A stretch of 40,762 nt of DNA. It comes from Planctomycetales bacterium. GTDB taxonomy: Bacteria > Planctomycetota > Planctomycetia > Pirellulales > S012-138. The stretch is from contig WFOE01000180.1 in assembly GCA_015488215.1 (NCBI GenBank), positions 1 through 40,762 on the forward strand, in the 5' to 3' direction. The position numbers and the translations under genes are program-made. The notes below the pieces were generated by a model that saw only the letters and a list, made by a program, of their open reading frames with translations, made no database searches and was not told the origin of the DNA. Of the stretch, positions 9,582-18,007 are shown piece after piece (position 1 is the stretch's first letter; each line of letters begins with the position of its first letter).

Positions 9582-11051
9582 TTAGAGCTTCGGGGTGTTT
9601 TTGCCGTATTCCAGCACCAGCTTGCGTAAGCGCCGGACCACGTTGCGGTACTTGGGATCAGCGGCCAGGTTGCGGGTTTCGCCCGGGTCGTTCTGCATGT
9701 CGTAGAGTTGTTCGCCTTCGCGTCCTTCGTCCCAGAGCGTGTATCGCCACCGCAGCGTGCGGACGCTGTAGCCGTGATACACCCCGCCCCGGCGGCGGCG
9801 AAACACCTGCGTGAAGGCCGCTTCCTTGACGTGCTTGCTCGGGTCTTCCAACACCGGGCGCAGGCTCACTCCGTCCAGGTAATCCGGCGCCGGCAGCCCA
9901 CACAGATCAGCCAGCGTCGGATACAAGTCCACCAGCTCGGCCAGGGCTTGGGTTTGCTTGCCGTTGCCGGGGGCACCGGGTGCGCGGATGATAAGCGGCA
10001 CGTGGGCGGAGTTTTCAAACAGGCTCATTTTGTGCCACAGCCCGTGCTCGTACATGTGGTAGCCGTGGTCGCTGGTCATCACCACGATGGTGCGGTCGGC
10101 CAGCCCGAGCCGTTCCAACGCCTTGAGCACACGGCCCACCTGGGCATCCATGAACGAAATCGAAGCATGGTAGGCGGCGATGGCCCGGCGTCGGGTCAGG
10201 TCGTCCACCCGGTCTTCGGCCCGTTTGGCGCTGCGATAAGCCGCCCGAGGCACGCGCCGCTTGTCGTCTTCGGAAAGCTGCGGCAAAAGGACTTGTTCCG
10301 GCGGATAGAGTTCAAAGTACCGCTTCGGCGCCACGTAGGGCGTGTGCGGCCGGTAAAAGCCCACGGCCAGGAAAAACGGCCGGTCTTTGTTGGCTTCCAT
10401 CAAGCTAATGGCGGCGGTGGCCACCAGCCCGTCGGTCTGTTCGTAGTCGGTTCCTTCCATCGCCATCCAGCTCAGCGCACTGCCGTAGTTGCCCGGGATG
10501 ACCGTGAAGATGCGGTGTTCTTCCGCTTTGTCCCGTCCGGCCGGGTTGACCACATAGGACCAACTGGGCCGGTCGTCCAGCCCGCTGGTGCCTATCTGGC
10601 CGGGCACGCCGTAGTGGTACAGTTTGCCCACCCGGGCCACGAAGTATCCGTGCTTGCGGAACAGTTGCGGCAGGGTGACGGTGTTAGGGATATAGTCGCG
10701 AAAGTGGGGGTGTTCGCGGTATTTGCCCGTTTTGCGATCCCTGCCCGAGTTGGTCAGCACGCGGGTTTCGTTGGGGCGGCGTCCGGTCAGAAACGAGGTG
10801 CGACTGGGACTGCACAGCGGAAACTGGCAGTAGGCGTGGCGGAACAGGACGCCGCTTCGGGCCAGGGAGTCGATATGCGGGGTCTTCACCTGCTGGTGGC
10901 CGTAGCAGCCCAGGTCGCAGTTCAAATCGTCGGCCACAATAAACAGCACGTTGTACCGCTTGGGCTTTTCCTGGGCGACGGCCCGGGCACGGGAGACGCA
11001 TACGATTGCCGCCACAGCCAGAGCAAACAGAACGAGCAAGCGTTGTTTCAT
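9582..11051 (-). CDS. Sulfatase (iduronate-2-sulfatase-like), exported
   Basis: Signal peptide; NVLFIVADDLNCDLGCYG, PLCSPSRTSFLTGRRP (CxPxR formylglycine motif), VMTSDHGYHMYEHGLWHKMSLFE. Confidence 0.95.
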   Translation of the reverse strand: MKQRLLVLFALAVAAIVCVSRARAVAQEKPKRYNVLFIVADDLNCDLGCYGHQQVKTPHIDSLARSGVLFRHAYCQFPLCSPSRTSFLTGRRPNETRVLTNSGRDRKTGKYREHPHFRDYIPNTVTLPQLFRKHGYFVARVGKLYHYGVPGQIGTSGLDDRPSWSYVVNPAGRDKAEEHRIFTVIPGNYGSALSWMAMEGTDYEQTDGLVATAAISLMEANKDRPFFLAVGFYRPHTPYVAPKRYFELYPPEQVLLPQLSEDDKRRVPRAAYRSAKRAEDRVDDLTRRRAIAAYHASISFMDAQVGRVLKALERLGLADRTIVVMTSDHGYHMYEHGLWHKMSLFENSAHVPLIIRAPGAPGNGKQTQALAELVDLYPTLADLCGLPAPDYLDGVSLRPVLEDPSKHVKEAAFTQVFRRRRGGVYHGYSVRTLRWRYTLWDEGREGEQLYDMQNDPGETRNLAADPKYRNVVRRLRKLVLEYGKNTPKL

Positions 11052-11283
11052 GGTCAGGCAACCTCATTGCCAGCGAGGACCGCGAACCAGGGAGGGAGAA
11101 GGACAACGCCGACTATTCTGGTTCCGGCTTTTCCCGGCGGCAAGTCAAAACGCAGGCGGCTCCTGGCGGCTTCTCTGCTTTCTCTGGCTTGGGCTGCCGT
11201 TGCTTGTACATGCCGATTGCGGTTTCTAGACTGATGGGTAGTGGTGGTCGGCGAAGCATTTCCTCCAAAGCACATCGTGAGCC

Positions 11284-12183
11284 ATGGGACTACTGGATTC
11301 GCTGCGGGGGATGTTCGGTTCCTCGGGGCAGAAGAAACGCAGCCGCGGCAAGGTGGATTTGCGCCGCCGGTTCGAGCTGTTGAAGAGGGCCATCACCGGC
11401 ACGATGAGCCAGTTCTACAAAGCCCGCGACCGCGAAACCAAGGAGGTGGTGGGCCTGAAAGTGCTTGACCCGGAAAAGGTCGCCCGGTTCGAAGCCCGCT
11501 TCAAGGGCCTGAACAAACCGAGCGAAGGCGAAATTGCCGTGCGGCTCCAGCATCCGAACATCGTCCGCACGCTGGAGTACGGCATTTCGACCAACGACGA
11601 GCCGTTCCTGGTGATGGAGTACATCGAAGGGCCGCTGCTCAGCTCCGTCATCCACGGACCGGAACGCCAGATGTTCGAAGGGATGCGGATGCCGCTGGTG
11701 CGGCAGATCGCCGCCGCGGTGAAGGCAGTGCATGACGCGGAGTTCATCCACCGGGACATCTGTCCCCGGAATATCATGATTGACACGGAGCAAGGGCGTC
11801 TGAAACTCATCGACTTCGGCCTGACGGTGCCGGCCACGGAACCGTTCATGCAGCCGGGCAACCGGACCGGCAATCCGAACTACATGGCCCCCGAAGTCAT
11901 CCGCCGCCGCCGCACGGACAAGCGGGTGGACGTGTTTTCGTTCGGCATCACCATCTACGAGCTGATGACCGGCGAGCTGCCCTGGAGCCGCGGCACCACC
12001 GGCAAAGTGGCCATGGAACACGCGACAATCCCACCGCGGGACATTCGTGAGCTTCGGCCGCAGATCCACCCCGTGCTGGCCGAAGCGATCCACTGGTGCC
12101 TGGAACAGGACCCCAAACAACGCTGCCCCGACATGGAACACTTTCTGAAAAAAATCCGCGGGGTGGAGAAAGAGGACCAGTAG
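11284..12183 (+). CDS. Serine/threonine protein kinase, single soluble kinase domain
   Basis: VVGLKVL (Lys), VMEYIEGPLL, HRDICPRNIMID, LIDFGLTVP (DFG), YMAPEVIRRRRTDKRVDVFSFGITIYELMTGELPW. Confidence 0.92.
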   Translation: MGLLDSLRGMFGSSGQKKRSRGKVDLRRRFELLKRAITGTMSQFYKARDRETKEVVGLKVLDPEKVARFEARFKGLNKPSEGEIAVRLQHPNIVRTLEYGISTNDEPFLVMEYIEGPLLSSVIHGPERQMFEGMRMPLVRQIAAAVKAVHDAEFIHRDICPRNIMIDTEQGRLKLIDFGLTVPATEPFMQPGNRTGNPNYMAPEVIRRRRTDKRVDVFSFGITIYELMTGELPWSRGTTGKVAMEHATIPPRDIRELRPQIHPVLAEAIHWCLEQDPKQRCPDMEHFLKKIRGVEKEDQ

Positions 12184-12193
12184 AGAATCCCGC

Positions 12194-12748
12194 TTAGCAC
12201 ACCCGCTGACGGTATTCCTGGCACGCATCCTGCAGCGAAGGAGGGGGCGGGGGAAGTTGACGTCGCTCCTGACACCATTCCCATAACGAATCGACGTGCC
12301 GCTGACATAACCCCGGCGTGGGGAGCCGCGGGTAAGGAGAGCTTTCCTGAACCTGCTTGCCTTCCAAAAAGGCAAACCAGGTTTCGATACTCCATGTGGG
12401 AACGAAAATGGCCACTTTTTCGTCGTTCCCGCGTGGGGCAACCTGCTGGTTATGGCACGCCTGATCCAACTGGTTTTTGCGGGCTTGAACCCCGTACTGG
12501 TCGCCGTCGATGAGGACGAGCAGCCTCAGCGACTGAATGTGCGCGAACCGTGAACGAAACGCTTTCAATTCTTGAGGGAAACGTTGTTGCACAAAGTGGC
12601 TAGCGGCTCCGCGGCCTCCGGGTGCCTTAATGACGCGGATTTGCCGGTGGGAAACTCCCCGCTTTTTCAGAAATCGCCGGACAAACGTTTCCTGCTGCGT
12701 GTCTTCGCAGAGCAGAATCACGTGGACTCGTTTTGCCATGTTTCCCAT
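12194..12748 (-). CDS. TOPRIM-like (DUF4276/OLD-type) putative nuclease, partner of the AAA ATPase
   Basis: VHVILLCEDTQQETFVRRFLKKRG (acidic motif), RLLVLIDGDQYGV (DxD-like), IFVPTWSIETWFAFLEG. Overlaps the ATPase 3' end; alternative start at 12739. Confidence 0.6.
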   Translation of the reverse strand: MGNMAKRVHVILLCEDTQQETFVRRFLKKRGVSHRQIRVIKAPGGRGAASHFVQQRFPQELKAFRSRFAHIQSLRLLVLIDGDQYGVQARKNQLDQACHNQQVAPRGNDEKVAIFVPTWSIETWFAFLEGKQVQESSPYPRLPTPGLCQRHVDSLWEWCQERRQLPPPPPSLQDACQEYRQRVC

Positions 12749-13869
12749 CCCCGTGCCAGAAGTTCAGCCAGCGGCAGCACGTCTCCTGGCTGTACCAGCT
12801 CCGAGGCCCGTTTGGCGCGAATCATTCCTCCGGTTTCCCGATGGAAGAAAATGCCGGAGTCGGGTCCCAAGTAGTTAATCAGTTCCGGATGATGAGAGCA
12901 GAGCACGGCCTGGCGGATTCGCGGCCCGCAGGCTTCTTGCAGTTCCGCGAGCCAGGGCTGGATTTCGGGTAGTGCGACAAAGTTTTCCGGCTCATCCAGA
13001 AACAAAACCGTCGTCCGGTCGTGCAGGAAGGCAAGCAAGGCGTACAGCACCACCAAGGCACGCTGGCCTTCGGACAATTCGTCCAGGTAGAGCTTGGTAT
13101 CTGTGCCCGATTCGCTCCAGCCAAGTTCGACCACCCGGGCATCCCGCCCCAGCAAAGGTAGGCGGATGTCCCTCAGTCCGGGTAAAACTTCTTGCAAGCG
13201 GTTACAGAGCACTCCCAGGGCCGCAGGGTCTTCTTGCACCCGGTGTCGTAGCCAGGAAGCGAAGTTTTCCGCCCGGCGTCCCAGCAACGGGTCTTCGGCC
13301 GTGGATTCGGCACCGATGGCCCAAGGATCGATACCGCAGACCAGCATCCGCTGGCAAGTTTGCAGGAAGGCGGTCAGCTTTTTGTTGTCGTGCCGGGGCG
13401 GAATATTACCAAGGGCCGACTGGGACCAGTCTCCGGAATAGACCGGCCCGGAGGAATGGTCGTCCCGATACAACTGCACCTCGCCTTCGGCGAACCGGAA
13501 CAGCGGAGCGTTTTCCGGCAATTCGATCAGCGATTCGTGCCAGATGCGGGCCTTGCGGGCTTCCTGCTGATGCTGAATCTCCAGGCGGTACCGAACGGTG
13601 CCGAAGTCCAATTCCACGTCCAGTTCAAACGTTTGCAATGGCCGATCTTGCTGCCACCGATTCAGTGTGGTTGCAGGAAAAGCACGCAGGCTCCGGCGCG
13701 AAGCGTCCAGACGTAGCTCGCCTCGCAACAGTCTGGCGATGGTATCGATAACATCCAGCACGGAAGTTTTGCCCGTGCCGTTGGCTCCCAAAAACAGCGA
13801 AAGCTGCGCCAGTTCCAGCTCGAAGTTGACCAGGCACTTGTAGTTGTCGATGTAGATTCGCCGGATCAT
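12718..13869 (-). CDS. AAA family ATPase (RecF/OLD-like ABC ATPase)
   Basis: Walker A LFLGANGTGKTSVLD, signature LSEGQRALVVLYALLAFL, Walker B TTVLFLDEPENFVALPE, H-loop VLCSHHPELINYLG. Confidence 0.92.
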   Translation of the reverse strand: MIRRIYIDNYKCLVNFELELAQLSLFLGANGTGKTSVLDVIDTIARLLRGELRLDASRRSLRAFPATTLNRWQQDRPLQTFELDVELDFGTVRYRLEIQHQQEARKARIWHESLIELPENAPLFRFAEGEVQLYRDDHSSGPVYSGDWSQSALGNIPPRHDNKKLTAFLQTCQRMLVCGIDPWAIGAESTAEDPLLGRRAENFASWLRHRVQEDPAALGVLCNRLQEVLPGLRDIRLPLLGRDARVVELGWSESGTDTKLYLDELSEGQRALVVLYALLAFLHDRTTVLFLDEPENFVALPEIQPWLAELQEACGPRIRQAVLCSHHPELINYLGPDSGIFFHRETGGMIRAKRASELVQPGDVLPLAELLARGWETWQNEST

Positions 13870-14648
13870 TCTTCCTTACCCTTGCTGGACGGTGTGGGCG
13901 AGGACTTTTTCACAGGAGCCGCTTTCCCGGCGGTGTTGGCTTTCGTATCAGCTTTGTCGGCGGAGTGTTTCTCTTCCTTGGCCGGGCCGAACCGGGCCGC
14001 AGCGGCCACGGCCAGCGCCGTATCGCGGTAAGCGTCGTAGGTGGCTTCCAGGCAGCGCAGCTCAATCGTGTAGCGCCGCTGGCCCCGCGTGGTAACCAGG
14101 AAAAACCGCATCAGCCGCTTTCCCTTGGCCGTGGCTTCCCAGCCGTAGCTGACTCCCACGAAGTTGCCTACCTGGACCGGTCGTACCGGCACGGCCAACT
14201 TCTTGTCCCCAAGCCGCTTGGCGGCCGACTTGGCGTACTGCACTACATTGGCCGGCGTAATGTTGGTAAACGCGGCATCGTCGGCGGCCGACACGTAAAT
14301 CCGCGGATAGTTGCCCCGGTGGCAAACCAGCAGATAGTCCGGCATGCGGCGCAGCTCCCAGCCGTCCGGAGTGGGCAGTTCCAGCCGGCCCTGGTCCAGC
14401 TCCAGCGGATCGGTCAGCTTGACCGGCTTGGGCTGAGGGCGCCAGAGCGTGGTTAGCGGATCCTGGGCGGGGGCCTTCCCGGACTCGGGCGACTTTGAGG
14501 AAGAGCCCTCCTGTTTGGTTTCCGAGGAACATCCGGCCAGGAACACCGCTGCCACCATGGCCGCTGCCAGCAGCAGCATCTTGTCCCCGAGCCACCAGGA
14601 GGCACGATTCGCACCACGGGTCAGACGCATCGGTCCCTCTCCTCCCAC
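13866..14648 (-). CDS. Putative lipoprotein of unknown function
   Basis: MLLLAAAMVAAVFLAGCSSE lipobox; Lys/Ala-rich tail; stop overlaps the ATPase start (ATGA). Confidence 0.7.
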   Translation of the reverse strand: MGGEGPMRLTRGANRASWWLGDKMLLLAAAMVAAVFLAGCSSETKQEGSSSKSPESGKAPAQDPLTTLWRPQPKPVKLTDPLELDQGRLELPTPDGWELRRMPDYLLVCHRGNYPRIYVSAADDAAFTNITPANVVQYAKSAAKRLGDKKLAVPVRPVQVGNFVGVSYGWEATAKGKRLMRFFLVTTRGQRRYTIELRCLEATYDAYRDTALAVAAAARFGPAKEEKHSADKADTKANTAGKAAPVKKSSPTPSSKGKEE

Positions 14649-14754
14649 TGCGGCAAGCGATTTGCGAACCTCTTGATTCCCCGCCCCAGGCCATTCTAGC
14701 CGACCGCAGCGCGGGTGTCATTTCCTTCCGCGGTGTGTGGAGAGTTGACCGGGT

Positions 14755-15213
14755 TCAGTCGCTCAGACCTTCCACGCGAGAGAGGGCCAGAATAATCAGG
14801 GCCAGCACGGCTCCCAGTACGGCTGGCACCACCCAGCCGGCGCCGCAAGCCACGCCGATGGCTGCGGTCATCCAGATGCCCGCCGCGGTGGTCAGCCCGC
14901 GAATCTGAGCGCTGTCGGTGCTTTTGAGAATGGCTCCCGCCCCGAGAAAACCAATCCCTGAGGCGATCCCGCGCACAATCTGGCTCACGGTGTTGGCGTC
15001 CGCCCCGGCCACCTCCAACGGGATGAGCGTGAACAGGGCCGAGCCGATGCCTACCAACATGTGCGTGCGCAATCCCGCGGCCCGACCTCGCTTCTGCCGC
15101 TCGAAACCCACTAAGGCCGAAAGCACCGTGGCCAGAGCCAATCGGGAAATCACCCGCAGCAGGTGCTCGGTTCCGGCGTAGTTGAAGCCCAACCATTCCA
15201 GCCACGCTTCCAT
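14755..15213 (-). CDS. MgtC/SapB family membrane protein
   Basis: LLRVISRLALATVLSALVGFERQKRGRAAGLRTHMLVGIGSALFTLIPLEV...VRGIASGIGFLGAGAILK...GLTTAAGIWMTAAIGVACGAG. Confidence 0.95.
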   Translation of the reverse strand: MEAWLEWLGFNYAGTEHLLRVISRLALATVLSALVGFERQKRGRAAGLRTHMLVGIGSALFTLIPLEVAGADANTVSQIVRGIASGIGFLGAGAILKSTDSAQIRGLTTAAGIWMTAAIGVACGAGWVVPAVLGAVLALIILALSRVEGLSD

Positions 15214-15363
15214 GACCTTAGCTCCTTTTCGTCGCAGGGGAGGTGCTCATCCGTCACTGCCCCGGGGGGAATCTATTGTGCGAGTCTGACCGGCCCGTTC
15301 CAAGCCTTTCGGCTAGCAAGCCCACCGGCCGGGAAATAACGGGAAGGGTTTGTCTGAGTGTGA

Positions 15364-15428
15364 CACAAACCCTCCGGTATCGCTCCAATTGTCCGGCGTG
15401 GCGATTGCAGCCGGAAGTTTTTGTGACA
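15364..15428 (+). ncRNA. Candidate structured cis-regulatory RNA, copy 1 (upstream of lutB)
   Basis: Nested helices CACAAA (15364-15369)/TTTGTG (15420-15425), TCCGGT (15373-15378)/GCCGGA (15410-15415), ATCGC (15379-15383)/GCGAT (15401-15405). Shares TTGCAGCCGGAAGTTTT(T)GTGAC and GCTCCAAT with copy 2. Confidence 0.65.
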
Positions 15429-15447
15429 GGCTCTTGGCAAAGCCGCC

Positions 15448-15487
15448 GCGGTTGCAGGCATCGGCGGTTGCTGCCTGCCGGAACCGC
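15448..15487 (+). ncRNA. Strong hairpin downstream of RNA element copy 1; possible expression platform
   Basis: GCGGTT+GCAGGCA (15448-15460) pairs with TGCCTGC (15472-15478)+AACCGC (15482-15487). Competing pairing CCGCCG (15443-15448)/CGGCGG (15462-15467). Confidence 0.4.
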
Positions 15488-15573
15488 CTGGGGACTTTCC
15501 TTCCCCGGGGGTTCCTGGTACCACACTGAAAGGATAGCCCCTGATTGCTCCGTGCGCAAAACGTGTCGCCCCG

Positions 15574-17028
15574 ATGACCGACTACGCCCGCGAAGAACAT
15601 CACGAGTTTCTGACCGCCACCGAGCAGGCGCTGGCCGATCCCCAGCTTCAGAGCATGCTTGGCCGCCTGGGCGAAACGCTGGGGGCACGCAATCGCCAGG
15701 CGTTCGCCCAACTGCCCGGGGCCGACGCGCTGCGCTGGGAAGCCAAACGGATTAAGGACCAGGCTCTGGCTCAGCTTGACCAGCTCCTGGACCAACTGGC
15801 CCGGCAGATCGAAGCCCGTGGAGGTCACGTCCACTGGGCCGCCGACGGAGCAGAAGCCCGGAAGATCATCCTCTCTATCCTGGAACAGCACGGCGTGCGG
15901 AAGGTGGTCAAAAGCAAGTCGATGACCACCGAGGAAATCCACCTCAACCCGGCGCTGGAGGACTCCGGCATCCAGGTGGTGGAAACCGATTTTGGCGAGT
16001 ACATCATCCAACTGGCCGGCCAGCGCCCCTCGCACCTGGTAGCCCCGGCCATTCACATGACGGTGGAGCAGATCGCCCAGGTGCTGAGCCAGGAAAGCCC
16101 TGAGCCTTTGCCGCCGGAGCCGGAAACCTTAACCCGATTCGCCCGGCAAAAACTGCGGCAGCACTTCGCCACGGCCCAGGCGGGTATCAGCGGGGTCAAC
16201 TTCGCTGTGGCCGAAACCGGCACCGTGGTCATCATCTCCAACGAAGGCAATGCCCGGCTCACCACCACCGTGCCGCCGCTGCACATTGCCGTCATGGGCA
16301 TGGAAAAAGTCATCCCGCGGATGGAACACTTGCCGGTGTTCCTCAAAGTGCTGGCCCGGGCAGCCACTGGGCAGAAGTTGTCGGTTTATACGTCGCTCAT
16401 CACCGGCCCGCGCCGCCCGGAGGAGCTGGACGGCCCGGAGGAGTTCCACCTGGTCATCCTCGACAACGGTCGCAGCCGCATCCTGGGCGGCCCGTTGCGA
16501 GAGAGCCTGTTTTGCATCCGCTGCGGAGCCTGTTTGAACGCCTGCCCGGTGTATCGCAACGTGGGCGGACACGCTTACGGGGGAGTGTACGCTGGGCCAA
16601 TCGGGGCGGTGCTCACGCCGCTTTACGACGGACTGGACGTCAACCACCACCTGCCGCACGCCTCCAGCCTGTGCGGTGCTTGCCAGGCGGCGTGCCCGGT
16701 GCGAATTGCCATTCCGGAACTGCTCATCCGCCTGCGAGAACAACTGGTCGAAAGGAGCCAGCGCGTCCCCCGACGCGAACGGGCCGCCTATGGGCTATGG
16801 GCCTGGATGCTCCGCCGTCCTTGGGCTTACCGCCTGGCCACGTGGCTGACCACACGCAGCCTGGGCCGGTGGCGGCGCAACCGGTGGCTGACCCGACTGC
16901 CGGGCAAGCTGCACGGCTGGACCGCCCAGCGGGACTTTCCCGCCCCGGCCCCGGAACGCTTTCGCGACTGGTGGCAACGCCAGGGAAAACACGTTCCGGC
17001 CCGGGAAAAACAGCCCGGCTCCGCATAG
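15574..17028 (+). CDS. lutB: LutB-type lactate utilization iron-sulfur protein
   Basis: LUD domain plus CIRCGACLNACPVYRNVGGHAYGGVYAGPIGAVLTPLY...CGACQAACPVRIAIPELLIRLR. Confidence 0.93.
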   Translation: MTDYAREEHHEFLTATEQALADPQLQSMLGRLGETLGARNRQAFAQLPGADALRWEAKRIKDQALAQLDQLLDQLARQIEARGGHVHWAADGAEARKIILSILEQHGVRKVVKSKSMTTEEIHLNPALEDSGIQVVETDFGEYIIQLAGQRPSHLVAPAIHMTVEQIAQVLSQESPEPLPPEPETLTRFARQKLRQHFATAQAGISGVNFAVAETGTVVIISNEGNARLTTTVPPLHIAVMGMEKVIPRMEHLPVFLKVLARAATGQKLSVYTSLITGPRRPEELDGPEEFHLVILDNGRSRILGGPLRESLFCIRCGACLNACPVYRNVGGHAYGGVYAGPIGAVLTPLYDGLDVNHHLPHASSLCGACQAACPVRIAIPELLIRLREQLVERSQRVPRRERAAYGLWAWMLRRPWAYRLATWLTTRSLGRWRRNRWLTRLPGKLHGWTAQRDFPAPAPERFRDWWQRQGKHVPAREKQPGSA

Positions 17029-17119
17029 CCTCAGGCTACATAGCCCCAGACCACACCCCACTCGCCCTGATCCAGCCGGTGGAAAACCCAGGCCGGGAGA
17101 GCGTATCAGCCAGGCGTAA

Positions 17120-17145
17120 GACCGAGACCGCAGGAACTCTCGGTC
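17120..17145 (+). promoter_or_regulatory. Perfect hairpin in the lutB-lutC intergenic region
   Basis: GACCGAGA (17120-17127) / TCTCGGTC (17138-17145). Confidence 0.4.
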
Positions 17146-17185
17146 CCCAAGAGCAAACCGATTCCCACACCGAAGACCAAGCCTT

Positions 17186-17887
17186 ATGGACCGTCAGGCC
17201 TTTCTTCAGCGCGTGGCTCAGGCCGTGCGGCAAGGTGCTCGCCACCGGGTTCACGTGCCGCCGGTAGAACGCCCGGAACGGGAGCCGACTTCGCCCTCGC
17301 AGCGCTTGCGACGTTTTCTCCGCGAAGTGGAACAAGTCGGCGGCATGGCCGTCGCGTGCACCGATGCGCAGCAGGCAAAACAACAGGTGCTCACCTGGCT
17401 TCGTGCCCACGGGACCGAGTCGCTGCTGTGCTGGCAGCACCCGGTGCTGGAGCAGTTGGAGTTGGCCCAGTTCCTGGAACAACAAGGTTTGCGGCTCTGG
17501 CTGCCCGAGGAACTGCAACGGCTGCCTGAGGACCAGCGCCGCCGGGTGTTGTTTTCGGCCGGGGCGGGACTTACCGGCGTGGAGCTGGCCGTGGCCGAAA
17601 GCGGTACCATCGTGCTGCCCGCGGCGGCCCGGCAGTTCCGCTCGGCCAGTTTGCTCCCTCCGGTGGCCGTAGCCGTGGTACGAGCCGACCAGGTGGTGGA
17701 CGACCTGTTCGATCTGTTCGAGCACTGGCGAGGCGAAGACCGCTTCCCCCACTATGCGGCCTTGGTTACCGGCCCGAGTAAAACCGGGGATATCCAGCTT
17801 CAGCTCACCACCGGTGTTCACGGGCCGGGGCACTGGTACGTGCTGCTCTGGGACCCGGAACGGCAGCTCGAACCCCCTGGGCCCTGA
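17186..17887 (+). CDS. lutC: LutC-type LUD domain protein
   Basis: GVELAVAESGTIVLPAAARQFRSASLLPPVAVAVVRADQVVDDLFDLF...ALVTGPSKTGDIQLQLTTGVHGPGHWYVLL. Confidence 0.9.
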   Translation: MDRQAFLQRVAQAVRQGARHRVHVPPVERPEREPTSPSQRLRRFLREVEQVGGMAVACTDAQQAKQQVLTWLRAHGTESLLCWQHPVLEQLELAQFLEQQGLRLWLPEELQRLPEDQRRRVLFSAGAGLTGVELAVAESGTIVLPAAARQFRSASLLPPVAVAVVRADQVVDDLFDLFEHWRGEDRFPHYAALVTGPSKTGDIQLQLTTGVHGPGHWYVLLWDPERQLEPPGP

Positions 17888-18007
17888 AGCGTCCGGTTTT
17901 TCGCCACCTGGTGAGCCGGGAGCCGGAAACGTGCCGGCGCCGAAAGCCGGACAGGAACAGGAAATCGTCCTTCGGTTCTGCTTCCCCTTTCCCGCACCGG
18001 ATAGAAG

